This document shows, in pieces, positions 50,778 through 59,288 of a stretch of 64,000 nt of DNA. The translations under genes and the position numbers were made by a program. Numbering within the stretch: position 1 is the stretch's first letter; every line of letters begins with the position of its first letter. This stretch comes from Pullulanibacillus camelliae. GTDB lineage: Bacteria > Bacillota > Bacilli > Bacillales > Sporolactobacillaceae. The DNA lies in the NCBI RefSeq assembly GCF_014642655.1, contig NZ_BMIR01000004.1:129414-193413 (forward strand), given 5' to 3'. The notes beneath the pieces were generated by a model, which searched no databases, was not told the origin of the DNA, and saw nothing but the letters and a program-made list of their open reading frames with translations.

Positions 50778-51200
50778 TTGGATGAAAAAGCCAAGTATCA
50801 TGATTGGAAAAAATCAGTTAATCAATTTCTAGGCCACGACTTTTGGAGTGAGTTTCAGGACATTTTTACAAGAGAATGGCCACAGGTAAATTTATATGAA
50901 TCAGAGGATGCCATTCTGTGCCTTATTGCCTTGCCTGGCGTTAAAAAGCTTGATGATATCCATATTTATATCCACCACACAACGATCATCATTAAAGGAC
51001 ATATCCACTATTCGTTTCCAGGCTTCAAGACAGTGAATGAAGAATTATTCAAAGGCTCCTTTGAAAGAACCATTGAACTGCCTTCTCCTGTGCACAATCA
51101 GCCTGTTGAAGCCACCTTCAATCGCGGTCTAATGTCTGTCACCCTCCGCCGGCTACAGCAACATGAAGTCAGTGAAATCATTATCAAAGACGAGGATTAA
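50778..51200 (+). CDS. Small heat-shock protein, Hsp20/alpha-crystallin family
   Basis: 140 residues. The alpha-crystallin beta sandwich spans about residues 35-125, with ALPGVKKLDDIHIYIHHTTIIIKGH and the late FNRGLMSVTLRR that corresponds to the family GxLxxxL motif (NGxLxV/ITL). TTG start behind AAAGGAG. Bacillus relatives act as holdases or spore-coat/germination proteins (CotM, GerT). Which applies here cannot be read. It converges on the next gene with a four-base overlap. Confidence 0.82.
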   Translation: MDEKAKYHDWKKSVNQFLGHDFWSEFQDIFTREWPQVNLYESEDAILCLIALPGVKKLDDIHIYIHHTTIIIKGHIHYSFPGFKTVNEELFKGSFERTIELPSPVHNQPVEATFNRGLMSVTLRRLQQHEVSEIIIKDED

Positions 51201-51478
51201 ATGGCTATAAATCCCAAGGGTACAAAACCGAGGGCAATGATTATCATACCAAGAACGATACACACCGTCCGTATGTAAAACCATGGAACCATATCTAAAG
51301 CCGCCTCACCCATGCTATAAGCAAGACTTGCGGAATTATCATCAAACTGCGCATCTTCTGCGTTCTTATCCAACTGCTTTTGTGTTTTTTTCAATTGTCT
51401 AACCACCAAGCGTTCGCCAATGATAATGACAAAGCCGACCACCCATATGATCAATGAGCAGATTACTGGAATAACCAT
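51197..51478 (-). CDS. Small two-helix membrane protein, positional counterpart of yebD
   Basis: 93 residues with two hydrophobic helices (about 3-22 and 69-90) separated by a charged loop (RQLKKTQKQLDKNAEDAQFDD). It lies between pbuG and yebE, where B. subtilis has small yeb membrane genes; homology is not verified. The start is ATG at 51478. Function unknown. Confidence 0.75.
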   Translation of the reverse strand: MVIPVICSLIIWVVGFVIIIGERLVVRQLKKTQKQLDKNAEDAQFDDNSASLAYSMGEAALDMVPWFYIRTVCIVLGMIIIALGFVPLGFIAI

Positions 51479-51713
51479 TCGACATCACACACCTTTTAAT
51501 ATAAGTACACAAAATATGACTTAATAAAAGTATGCACGTGACATCAACGAATTATTAACTCAGGTCTTTATTCGCCTCGAAAAACACCATGCCTAAGCCA
51601 GAGATAAAGTCATTACACATGAAATCTATAAAAACAGGGTAAGAAATGACATTAAGACAACCTCGGCTTATCGCCAAGCCGTTAAAGAGCATCTGTAAAA
51701 GGATATAATAAGA

Positions 51714-51748
51714 CAAAAAAACGGCTGTCGAGAAATTCTCGACAGCTC
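51714..51748 (-). terminator. Intrinsic terminator of pbuG
   Basis: GCTGTCGAGAA pairs perfectly with TTCTCGACAGC, followed on the minus strand by CGTTTTTTT. Confidence 0.92.
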
Positions 51749-51777
51749 GAACCCATGAAAAGCTATAGTTTTTTACG

Positions 51778-53091
51778 CTAAGATAAGAACGGAAGGAAGA
51801 TAATAAAGAGGACAAACAGCACATACATGAGTGGATGCAACTCTTTAATCCGGCCTTTCACCGCCATTGTAATAGGATAAACGACAAAGCCTAGCGCAAT
51901 TCCGGTTGTAATACTATAAGTCAATGGCATAGCAACCATCGTCAAGAAGGCTGGAATAGCAATCTCGATCTGATTCCATTCGATATTTTTTAATGAAGTC
52001 GCCATTAGCACCCCGACGATAATCAGTGCAGGGGCTGTGACCTGATCAGTAATGACATTAAGAAGTGGCGAGAAAAACAATGCAATAATAAACAAAAGTC
52101 CTGTAATAATAGAAGCAAAGCCTGTCCGTCCCCCTGCAGCAACCCCTGAAGAAGACTCAACATAGGCAGTTGTTGAAGACGTACCAAGAACACTGCCAAT
52201 CACGATGGAAGATGAATCTGCAAGCAGCGCCCGTCCAGCTCTTGGCAGCTTATTATCACGCAATAATCCTGCTTGATTGGCAATCGCCATCAATGTTCCA
52301 GCTGTATCGAAAAAGCCAACAAACAGGAAGGTTAAAACAACGATAACAAGCTGTAAACTATTGATATCAGGAATATGTGTCACAGCTACACCGAATACAG
52401 GTGATAAGCTCTGAATATTAGCTAACACAGCATCTGGCTTATGAATAACACCGAAACATAAGCCCGCTATGGCGGTTAAAATCATGCCATAAAACACAGC
52501 CGCTTTTACATTTCTAACAAGTAAAACAATCGTAACAAGAATGCCGAAGAAAGTCAGTAAGACTTTAGGGTCCGTTACATCACCTAAAGCGACGAGTGTA
52601 CTATCATTTTTAACAACAATTCCCGAGCCTTGTAAGCCGATAAATGCGATGAATAACCCAATACCCGCAGCCGTCGCATGCTTCAAATTGGCAGGGATAG
52701 CGTTGATGATTTTTTCACGAATTTTAAAAATAGTAATAATGACAAAGATCACACCAGAAATAAACACACCCGCTAACGCTGTTTCCCAAGGAATACCCAA
52801 CTTGATGACAACAGAATAAGTAAAAAAGGCATTGAGCCCCATCCCAGGCGCAATCGCTATAGGATACCGAGCAAGAATACCCATGATGAGCGTGCCTATC
52901 GCAGCTGACAATGCCGTGGCTGTGTACACAGCTCCTTTATCCATATGAGCATCGCCGAGAACACTTGGATTAACAAACAAAATATACGCCATCGCTAAAA
53001 AGGTTGTTAATCCCGCAATCGTTTCTTGAGAAAAAGACGTATTTAACTCTGAAAAACGAAAATAACGCGCGATTACATTGCGATCGTTCAT
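51778..53091 (-). CDS. pbuG: Hypoxanthine/guanine permease, NCS2 AzgA-like family
   Basis: The ATG at 53091 follows GGGGGAGAATTC, giving 437 residues; an upstream open extension has no site. AzgA-type signature: TTFLAMAYILFVNPSVL, APGMGLNAFFTYSVV, FVGFFDTAGTLMAIANQAGLL and GSVLGTSSTTAYVESSSG. About 12 membrane segments. It imports hypoxanthine and guanine with protons. A guanine riboswitch and a candidate PurR site lie upstream; guaA is its neighbour as in B. subtilis. Confidence 0.95.
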   Translation of the reverse strand: MNDRNVIARYFRFSELNTSFSQETIAGLTTFLAMAYILFVNPSVLGDAHMDKGAVYTATALSAAIGTLIMGILARYPIAIAPGMGLNAFFTYSVVIKLGIPWETALAGVFISGVIFVIITIFKIREKIINAIPANLKHATAAGIGLFIAFIGLQGSGIVVKNDSTLVALGDVTDPKVLLTFFGILVTIVLLVRNVKAAVFYGMILTAIAGLCFGVIHKPDAVLANIQSLSPVFGVAVTHIPDINSLQLVIVVLTFLFVGFFDTAGTLMAIANQAGLLRDNKLPRAGRALLADSSSIVIGSVLGTSSTTAYVESSSGVAAGGRTGFASIITGLLFIIALFFSPLLNVITDQVTAPALIIVGVLMATSLKNIEWNQIEIAIPAFLTMVAMPLTYSITTGIALGFVVYPITMAVKGRIKELHPLMYVLFVLFIIFLPFLS

Positions 53092-53145
53092 GAATTCTCC
53101 CCCTATTTTCCCTAAAATAAATGATTCCAGACTCTCTTTCAAATT

Positions 53146-53304
53146 CAAAAAGACTCTAGGTAGTATGACCTAGAGTCTCTCAAAACATATATCATCAAAC
53201 AGGAAACACTGACATAATGTCCAGTTTCTCATCCGATTGTAGTAAAACCATTTACGGTGGTTTTGTAGAGACTCCTGGGCCCTATTCCCAAGGATTATAC
53301 GGAT
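53146..53304 (-). promoter_or_regulatory. Guanine riboswitch with terminator, pbuG leader
   Basis: Aptamer at 53231-53304 on the minus strand: ATCCG/CGGAT P1, GTCTCTAC core, P3 AAAACCACCGTAAATGGTTTT and ACTAC with C at the specificity position. The terminator AGACTCTAGGT/ACCTAGAGTCT (53151-53178) is followed by TTTTTG. Confidence 0.93.
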
Positions 53305-53334
53305 ATGCTATGCAATTCAAAAGATTACTTGGAC

Positions 53335-53364
53335 ATTATACCAAGTGAAAGAAACTTGCGTCAA
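53335..53364 (-). promoter_or_regulatory. Promoter of pbuG
   Basis: Minus-strand TTGACG (53359-53364) and TATAAT (53335-53340) are 18 bp apart, 30 bases before the aptamer. Confidence 0.78.
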
Positions 53365-53370
53365 CAACAA

Positions 53371-53409
53371 AACGAACACTTTAGCGCAAAATATTTATCA
53401 ATGTTCGTT
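53371..53409. promoter_or_regulatory. Candidate PurR box pair between pbuG and the MFS gene
   Basis: AACGAACA (53371-53378) and TGTTCGTT (53402-53409) form perfect 8-bp inverted arms. The CGAA cores start 31 bp apart, the same distance as upstream of purE. The pair lies 7 bp behind the pbuG -35 and about 80 bp before the MFS promoter, so it could serve both genes. Confidence 0.62.
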
Positions 53410-53487
53410 TTTACCAATATTCACATAAATTTATCGCTTCCCCAGCGCCCTCCCATACCCCCTAACTTGCATCAAAGTGCATTTGCG

Positions 53488-53515
53488 TTGAAACCAGCAA
53501 AGATTGATATATAAT
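53488..53515 (+). promoter_or_regulatory. Promoter of the DHA1 MFS gene
   Basis: TTGAAA (53488-53493) and TATAAT (53510-53515), 16 bp apart, 23 bases before the ATG region with AAAGGAGG. Confidence 0.7.
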
Positions 53516-53538
53516 AGTGGGGTTAAAGGAGGAAAAAG

Positions 53539-54729
53539 ATGAAAAAGAACTATCCACTTCCGCTCTGGACATTAGTAATCGGAGCCTTTGCTATCGGCAT
53601 GACTGAATTCGTTATAATGGGCCTGCTTCCCAATGTCGCCTCTGACTTGAATGTCTCTGTTTCCACAGCTGGACAATTAATCACTGGCTATGCACTCAGC
53701 GTGGCGATCGGCGGTCCTATCATCGTCTTGGCTACCTATAAACTGTCACAAAAAAATGTCCTTATGCTTTTAATGGCTATTTTTGTCTTAGGCAATTTCT
53801 TAGGCGCAATCGCCCCTAACTACGGGCTATTAATGACCAGCCGTGTCATTACCGCTTTAGCTCATGGTTCCTTCTTTGGCATGGGCGCGATCATGGCGGC
53901 CAGTTTAGTGGCGCCCAATCGTCAAGCAAGCGCCATGGCGCTAATGTTCTCCGGATTAACCGTCAGCAATATCGTCGGCGTTCCTTTTGGCACATTTGTT
54001 GGTCAACACTTGGGTTGGAGAGCAAGTTTCTTCATTATAGCTTTGATTGGGATCGTTGCCCTTTTAGGCCTTTATTTTTTGGTGCCTAAAAAAGAGGCTT
54101 CAGAAAAAGCCGCACTGGTCAAAGAGCTCGCCGTTCTTAAAAACGGAAGGCTGTGGCTCACCTTGCTGATTTCTCTTTTTAGTATCAGCAGTGTCTTCGC
54201 CTTATTTACCTATATTTCACCTATCCTGATGCAGGTCACAGGATTTCACGAATCCGCCGTTTCCTTAATATTAGTCATTTTTGGTGTCGGCGTTACTGTC
54301 GGAAATGTCGTTGGCGGCAAGCTAGCGGATTGGCATATAAATAAAGCCATTATCAGTTCACTCATTGTGTTTGAACTTTTCTTTGTTCTCCTCTACTTCA
54401 TGCAGTTTAATAAACTGTGGATGGTGCTTGGTGTCTTCCTTTTCGGTGTCATTGCTTTTGCGATGTTACCAAGCCTTCAGTATCGCAGCATGCTCGTGTC
54501 TAAAGACGCACCTACTCTTTCAAGCACTTTAAACCAGTCAGCAATGAATGTCGGAAATGCGACAGGCGCATTTGTTGGCGGCCTTTCCGTCGCTTACTTG
54601 CCCTTAAAACATTTGGTGTTCATCGCACCATTACTATCTCTAATCGGCTTTATCCTATTAATCCTACAGCTTTCGATGACTAGAAAAAAACCTGATCCAC
54701 TTAGCACCACCGTCTCTAGCGAAATATAA
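53539..54729 (+). CDS. MFS exporter, DHA1 family (AraJ/PbuE-like)
   Basis: 396 residues, 12 predicted helices. The N-terminus TEFVIMGLLPNVASDLNVSVSTAGQLITGYAL and the helix-5 stretch SGLTVSNIVGVPFGTFVG mark the DHA1 subfamily that includes arabinose, chloramphenicol and purine (NepI, PbuE) exporters. AAAGGAGG precedes the ATG. Divergent from pbuG with a shared candidate PurR site, so a purine base or nucleoside efflux role is a reasonable inference, but sequence alone cannot fix the substrate. Confidence 0.88.
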   Translation: MKKNYPLPLWTLVIGAFAIGMTEFVIMGLLPNVASDLNVSVSTAGQLITGYALSVAIGGPIIVLATYKLSQKNVLMLLMAIFVLGNFLGAIAPNYGLLMTSRVITALAHGSFFGMGAIMAASLVAPNRQASAMALMFSGLTVSNIVGVPFGTFVGQHLGWRASFFIIALIGIVALLGLYFLVPKKEASEKAALVKELAVLKNGRLWLTLLISLFSISSVFALFTYISPILMQVTGFHESAVSLILVIFGVGVTVGNVVGGKLADWHINKAIISSLIVFELFFVLLYFMQFNKLWMVLGVFLFGVIAFAMLPSLQYRSMLVSKDAPTLSSTLNQSAMNVGNATGAFVGGLSVAYLPLKHLVFIAPLLSLIGFILLILQLSMTRKKPDPLSTTVSSEI

Positions 54730-54901
54730 ACGAAACGCTTCCTGAAAAAATAAAAGCCCTCCATTATTAGATATTCCTAAAAAAGGGTTAAGGGGCGTAA
54801 TCGGTTTACGGATCCGGAATGCCTTGTGGCTTCCATTCAAAAGGCTGCAAGGTCTTCCTATCGCCTTTCAAAGTGTGTTGAGGACTCTATCAACATCCTT
54901 T

Positions 54902-55136
54902 TCACTCGTCGTTTTTGATGATGTCGGTCGAGTTTTTTGCAAGTAGTCCGTTCGTGCGCAAGTAATACGCTCATGAATTTTTCAACCTTCATCCGTTGTT
55001 TGCACCAACTTGAACCACCTTGGGTACGTCTAGAAAGAATACGTTGTTCCTTCACTACCTTCTCTTCGAGTTCAGAGGTCCATTTCGGATGAGAAAACAC
55101 TTCTTCTCTTGTACTCAAAATACCAATTGATTGAAA
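54902..55136 (-). pseudogene. IS200/IS605-type TnpB remnant, frameshifted
   Basis: Minus-strand frames read ILSTREEVFSHPKWTSELEE then KVVKEQRILSRRTQGG and SSWCKQRMKVEKF. The next frame gives HERITCARTDYLQK and a third gives NSTDIIKNDE. Joined, these match the central part of TnpB (OrfB), before the conserved RuvC glutamate. Two frameshifts and loss of both ends show decay. No TnpA or clear end sequences were found. A hypothetical ORF here (54858-55196) is this remnant. Confidence 0.8.
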
Positions 55137-55281
55137 TGCGCTCACATTTGCAATGAAGTTGAAAAAGCCGATAGATTCATAGATTCCCCTTCTCATTGTA
55201 AATTCGAAACCTAAAAACCTTGTCGCAAAGCTCTATTAAGGGAAGGTGTATGTTAGTATAGAAATAACAATAGATCGGCTT

Positions 55282-55295
55282 CACATGAGGGATTA
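55282..55295 (+). promoter_or_regulatory. 5'-leader element complementary to the toxin mRNA 3' hairpin
   Basis: CACATGAGGGATTA is the exact reverse complement of TAATCCCTCATGTG at 55441-55454, which overlaps the toxin stop codon. Long-range pairing of the 5' and 3' ends is a known way of silencing primary transcripts of type I toxins. Confidence 0.55.
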
Positions 55296-55356
55296 GGCGC
55301 ACTGTAAACCTTCTGTTTGTCTCTTTTGGAGATTTCCCAGGAGGGAGGTGTTGCCA

Positions 55357-55443
55357 ATGGACATACCAACAGCTCTAGGCCTGATGATTTCCTTCGGGCT
55401 TTTAGTGGCCTATATTATGTCCGATAAGAATCACAAAAAATAA
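55357..55443 (+). CDS. Holin-like type I toxin peptide (28 aa)
   Basis: ATG at 55357 preceded by AGGAGGGAGGTG. The peptide MDIPTALGLMISFGLLVAYI is followed by MSDKNHKK. A short hydrophobic helix with ISFGLLV, then a charged tail, is the pattern of the small holin-like toxins (TxpA/BsrG/BsrE group) of Bacillales, many of which share LMISFG or LMLTFG. Such peptides sit in the membrane and harm the host when their antisense RNA is lost. Convergent promoter and hairpins downstream support a type I system. Too short for standard gene callers. No prophage is intact around it. Confidence 0.8.
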   Translation: MDIPTALGLMISFGLLVAYIMSDKNHKK

Positions 55444-55477
55444 TCCCTCATGTGCTTGGTAGGCGCGAGGGATTATT
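55439..55477. terminator. Shared hairpin at the toxin stop codon
   Basis: AATAATCCCTC pairs perfectly with GAGGGATTATT. T-runs follow on the minus strand (TTTTTTG) and weakly on the plus strand (TTTCT). Likely terminator of the antisense RNA. Confidence 0.75.
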
Positions 55478-55521
55478 TCTCGAAAAGTGCCTAGCCCCTC
55501 TTGATGGGGTTCGGTCTATTG

Positions 55522-55556
55522 TGGCCGCCCACGTTCCAGCGTGCGGCGGTCTTTAT
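55522..55556 (+). terminator. Probable terminator of the toxin mRNA
   Basis: GGCCGCCCACG pairs with CGTGCGGCGGTC (one bulge, one wobble) across TTCCAG and is followed by TTTATT. Confidence 0.6.
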
Positions 55557-55718
55557 TATGATATGGCTGAATCCTTTTTCTATGCACATTATACCACGAA
55601 AATTACGTTTGTACACCTCACAGCAATTTTCTTAAGAAAACCCCGTGCCTCATTGAATAGGGCAGGTGTTGTTTTATAACGTCAGAATGTAAAACCTTTC
55701 GGAAGAGCTTATAAGTTT

Positions 55719-57014
55719 CTAATTTTTCCTACCCCCAACATTAAGATCTTTGTCATAGTGAGAGGCAGGCTCCTGAGGCTGAGGGACGACCTTTAGAATA
55801 ATGATACTAATAATAAATAAAAGGATCAGACTGAAGACTCCCATATTCGAGTGACCGGTTAGCTGAGCGGTGACACCAACGAGAAGCGGGCCCATAATGG
55901 AGGCAAATTTACCAAAGATATTATAAAAACCAAAGAACTCGTTCGCTTTGTTTTTAGGAATGAGTTTAGCAAAGTAAGAGCGACTTAAGGCTTGGATTCC
56001 CCCTTGTGAGGTGGCCACGAGCATGGCTAAAATCCAGAAGTCTAAGGTTGATTTTAAGAAATAAGCATAAATACACACAATGATATAAATACAGATCCCG
56101 ACATATAGCATCTTTTTTGCAGTGAATGTCTCAGCAAGTCTGCCATAAATAAGGGCAAAAGGGGCAGCGACAACTTGGGTGACAAATAAAATGATCAATA
56201 GATGGGTTGAACGAATCCCTAGGTCTGTCCCGTATGCTGTAGACATGGAAATTACAGTACCGACACCATCAATGTAGAAAAAATAAGCCAATAAAAATAA
56301 AAATAATGTGCGATAATTTTTAATTGCTTTTAAGGTGTGTCCGAGACGTTTAAAGCTACTTCTAACCGGATGAGGCTGGCGCTCGATGTAAAAGCGCTGT
56401 TTAACATGTTTAAATAAGGAGATGGTGAAGAGTCCCCACCATAATGCGGTAATAATAAAAGCGAGCTTGCTGGCGAATGCAGTGGAAAGAGGAAGGATAT
56501 GACTTTGGGCTAGCACAATAATAGCAATGCTGATTAGAAAGGGAATAGCGCTCCCGATGTAACCCATGCTAAACCCTCGGGCAGAGACGCGATTCATCCG
56601 CTCCTCTGTTGTAACATCGACAATAAAGGCATCGTAGAAAACATTGGCGCCGGCAGATCCAACCGTGGCAAGAGTGTAAAACACTAAAAGTAAAAACCAT
56701 TGATCATCGGGGACAAAGGCAAGACAAGCAGTGAAACCAACGCCAATGGCAAAAAAGAAGCTGAAAAAACGTTTCTTAAAGCCTTGATAATCGGCAATGG
56801 TCCCTAAAATAGGTCCCAACATGGCCAAGATAAAGGTCGCAATCGCAATCGTATACCCGAGATAGGCCGTTGAATTCGCTGCACTCACACCCGCTTGGGT
56901 AGCAGCTGCTTTATAAAAAATCGGAAAAACAGCCGTTATGATGATAATAGAATAAGCAGAGTTCGCCCAATCATAGAAAATCCAACTTGTCTCTTGCTTT
57001 GAGAATTTCCCCAT
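55719..57014 (-). CDS. MFS transporter of the Atg22/UMF1 family (YxiO-like)
   Basis: 431 residues with 12 membrane segments. The N-terminal [13 protein letters not shown] and [10 protein letters not shown] signatures, [15 protein letters not shown] and the late [19 protein letters not shown] are typical of Atg22-like permeases, which move amino acids in yeast vacuoles. The bacterial substrate is unknown. GGAGGAGTTTAGAT precedes the ATG. Single gene; its stop is 40 bases from the end of the toxin region. Confidence 0.9.
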   Translation of the reverse strand: MGKFSKQETSWIFYDWANSAYSIIIITAVFPIFYKAAATQAGVSAANSTAYLGYTIAIATFILAMLGPILGTIADYQGFKKRFFSFFFAIGVGFTACLAFVPDDQWFLLLVFYTLATVGSAGANVFYDAFIVDVTTEERMNRVSARGFSMGYIGSAIPFLISIAIIVLAQSHILPLSTAFASKLAFIITALWWGLFTISLFKHVKQRFYIERQPHPVRSSFKRLGHTLKAIKNYRTLFLFLLAYFFYIDGVGTVISMSTAYGTDLGIRSTHLLIILFVTQVVAAPFALIYGRLAETFTAKKMLYVGICIYIIVCIYAYFLKSTLDFWILAMLVATSQGGIQALSRSYFAKLIPKNKANEFFGFYNIFGKFASIMGPLLVGVTAQLTGHSNMGVFSLILLFIISIIILKVVPQPQEPASHYDKDLNVGGRKN

Positions 57015-57431
57015 ATCTAAACTCCTCCGATCTATTTAAGCGCTTTCCCTTCATTCTACAATAAATTTATATAGAAAAGGTTAAGGGTATTTAATGAATT
57101 GTTGTCCAATGATAAAATTTTAAATTTTGGAGGGTAAAGTATGAGTAATTTTGGCAACAAAATATGCGCAGTTTTTTATGCGACACCTGAGACTCAAGGA
57201 GAGCTCCAAAAGGAAGATTAAAGTCAAGCTCACGATGCTTAATATCCCTCTTGACAGTAGGAATTACATTCGTCGTTCTTTTCCGGCTGCAGCGCGCCCC
57301 GATCCGGCCTTCATGCATCGGTAGAACGTTGGCCTCGTCAGATCGGCTAGCAGATCCATTCGCTCTCCTGAGTGAGCCTAGTTTTCCCTATTTTAAATCG
57401 CTCGCATGAATTTCCCAAAAACTGCAATCAA
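57015..57431. other. Intergenic stretch with a possible degraded gene
   Basis: The part 57100-57390 is richer in G+C than its surroundings. On the minus strand, frames read MDLLADLTRPTFYRCMKAG and, in another frame, NVIPTVKRDIKHRELDF. This resembles a decayed helix-turn-helix or transposase gene but I could not identify the family. Confidence 0.35.
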
Positions 57432-57908
57432 TTAAAGGAAACTCCACTTCAAAGCTGCTGATGGCTTAAACGGCGCTTCCGGGATGACAGAATAAAAGCC
57501 TAGATCAAGAACCGCCACAATTCTTTCTTTGTCCGGCACACCTAATTTACGGCAATAGTTACGGTCAAACATCCATTCATAGAAAGAAACGCGTACACCC
57601 AATTGCTTATCCCATGCAAGCAAGGTCAAATTTTGAATAAGGCAAAAGACAGCGGCTAAATCTTCATTTTGCTTGAGTGTATTGCTGTCATTTCTCATCG
57701 TTATTACTAGGTGCGCTGGTGCTTTTTGATTTAGGAAATCCGGCTTCTCTCCACCCGTTATATAGATAAACCGCCAAGGCTCCCTGTTTCTGTGATTAGG
57801 CGCCCATACCGCATGATTCAACAATTCCAGTACAAGCTCTTTCAGATCATCACGCATTTCCATGTACTGCTCTTGCAGCGACGTGATACTCATGTCCATC
57901 AAATTCAT
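57432..57908 (-). CDS. Nitroreductase-family protein, second of a pair
   Basis: The ATG at 57908 follows AAAGGGGATG; the frame extends upstream over the end of the preceding gene. 158 residues. The N-terminal VLELLNHAVWAPNHRNREPWRFIYI is the FMN-binding signature of the nitroreductase family, although the usual RRSxRxF start is missing. LIQNLTLLAWDKQLGVRVSFYEW follows. It lies 20 bases after a paralogue. Substrate unknown. Confidence 0.82.
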   Translation of the reverse strand: MNLMDMSITSLQEQYMEMRDDLKELVLELLNHAVWAPNHRNREPWRFIYITGGEKPDFLNQKAPAHLVITMRNDSNTLKQNEDLAAVFCLIQNLTLLAWDKQLGVRVSFYEWMFDRNYCRKLGVPDKERIVAVLDLGFYSVIPEAPFKPSAALKWSFL

Positions 57909-57928
57909 TAGTACGACATCCCCTTTTG

Positions 57929-58498
57929 TTATTGATATACAGAATCGGTCCAATAGCGATCTGCGGTCGTTCTTGCCCGAGCCTTAGGACTTTTATCGAA
58001 GTATCCGATTTCCAGCATGCCAACAAAGCGCTCGCCTTCCTTAAGACCGATTCGTTTGTAGAACAGCTCATTTTGAATGATGGGTTCCGTAATCCATGCC
58101 ATTCCAAGCTGTTGCTCCCACGAGAGAAGCTGAAAGTTCTGCAAAATCCGGCATATTGTCCCATATATTTCCTCGTTTTTAATAGGATCATGATCGGTAT
58201 CAGCAATCGCAATAAGATAAGCGGGTATTTTCAAAAAGCGTCGTTGATAGCTCTCGATCACTTTGCTCAAAGTTAGTCTCGCTATTCGACTTTCCAAGAC
58301 CTTTTCGCTAATGTAACCAGACAGCCGCTCCCTCGCTTCGTCAGTACCCACATAGACATATCGCCATTGCGACTCGCCGTCATGAGGACACAGCTGTTCT
58401 GACTTTTGCAATAGCGATTTGACCAAAGCTTCCGAAACCGGTAAGTTGTTAAATTTCCGAACGGTCCGCCGTTCCCTGATTAAAGATTCCAGGCTCAT
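57929..58498 (-). CDS. Nitroreductase-family protein, first of a pair
   Basis: 189 residues. It begins SLIRERRTVRKFNNLPV, the conserved FMN phosphate-binding start, but the following segment (LLQKSEQLCPHDGESQWRYVYVG) is divergent. ILQNFQLLSWEQQLGMAWIT matches the helix near the flavin. Together with its neighbour it could act as a heterodimer. It lies 14 bases after the marR gene, so the three are one operon. Confidence 0.85.
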   Translation of the reverse strand: MSLESLIRERRTVRKFNNLPVSEALVKSLLQKSEQLCPHDGESQWRYVYVGTDEARERLSGYISEKVLESRIARLTLSKVIESYQRRFLKIPAYLIAIADTDHDPIKNEEIYGTICRILQNFQLLSWEQQLGMAWITEPIIQNELFYKRIGLKEGERFVGMLEIGYFDKSPKARARTTADRYWTDSVYQ

Positions 58499-58512
58499 AA
58501 TGCTCTCCCCCT

Positions 58513-59025
58513 CTATCTCATTTCTGGATTCGTTTCACTGGGTGTGTATGCATTTAGTTGATCGATCATGATTTGAATAAACTTCAGTGTCGTCTGCAGC
58601 TCCAATTCTGAAAATGAGCTTAAGGTACTTATAAATCTTCGTTCTATCATTTCATGCACCGTTTGGTGGACTTTAAAAACATGCTTGCCTTTGGATGAAA
58701 GACTAAAATAAACTTCTTTTTTATTGTCGTTTAGTTGGCTTCGTTTGATGTAACCCTCTTCAAGCAACTTGTTGCTGAATTTAGTAATACTTGCTTTCGA
58801 TAAATTCATCTTATCGGCAATCGATGTATTGTTGATTGGCTCATAACTACCGATACAGTCGATAACGTGAATACTTGTCATATTGTTAGGGAACGTATCA
58901 AGCCCAAGCGCGCGCGCTTGAGTTGCGAATTCGGTCAACTCTACTTCCACAGATTGCTCAAATAGTTCCGAAAAATGAAGAAACCGGTTATAAAGCAATC
59001 GCTTTAGTCCCTCAGTTGAATTCAT
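58513..59025 (-). CDS. MarR family transcriptional regulator
   Basis: About 170 residues from the ATG at 59025 behind AAGGATGT. Winged helix-turn-helix: TSIADKMNLSKASITKFSNKLLEEGYIKR, with the wing LNDNKKEVYFSLSSKG. It heads the operon with two nitroreductases and is divergent from a truncated drug pump gene. A nested palindrome at 59043-59088 is the likely operator. Ligand unknown. Confidence 0.88.
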   Translation of the reverse strand: MNSTEGLKRLLYNRFLHFSELFEQSVEVELTEFATQARALGLDTFPNNMTSIHVIDCIGSYEPINNTSIADKMNLSKASITKFSNKLLEEGYIKRSQLNDNKKEVYFSLSSKGKHVFKVHQTVHEMIERRFISTLSSFSELELQTTLKFIQIMIDQLNAYTPSETNPEMR

Positions 59026-59042
59026 TATGCTACACATCCTTA

Positions 59043-59088
59043 TTTGGGATTATTGTTTATATGTTAACAAAATAACACATATCCCAAA
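59043..59088. promoter_or_regulatory. Nested palindrome, candidate MarR operator
   Basis: Outer arms TTTGGGAT (59043-59050) and ATCCCAAA (59081-59088) are perfect inverted repeats. Inner arms ATATGTTA and TAACACATAT are near-perfect. It lies just upstream of marR. Confidence 0.6.
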
Positions 59089-59288
59089 GAGAATCAATTA
59101 TTGTTTCTCCCGGTTGACTTTAGGTCCATCGATACTTGGTTATAGTAATGAGTACAAAAAAGGCGATATATCAATATTTTATATACTTATACCTATTGTC
59201 ATGATAATTTCAAAAAAGTTAGATTGACAATATTCAAGTTTGTTAATTATAGTTTACATTGAAACAAAAATAAGAAAGCAAGTAGAGT

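Larger units (their letters stand above)
55434..55581 (-). ncRNA. Probable antisense antitoxin RNA of the type I locus
   Basis: A minus-strand -10 TATAAT (55588-55593) would start an RNA near 55581. It runs through a hairpin built on CCGCC-CACG/CGTG-GGCGG and a CCCC/GGGG hairpin, and ends at the AATAATCCCTC/GAGGGATTATT terminator (55439-55477) with a T-run. It overlaps the 3' part of the toxin transcript. The -35 is poor, so the start is approximate. Confidence 0.6.

Noticed and set aside
54858-55196. A 112-residue hypothetical gene
   Set aside because: It is one frame of the frameshifted TnpB remnant, with no ribosome binding site.
57091-57318. A 75-codon minus-strand ORF
   Set aside because: No start signal, and fragments in other frames look equally gene-like, so it is at best a remnant.
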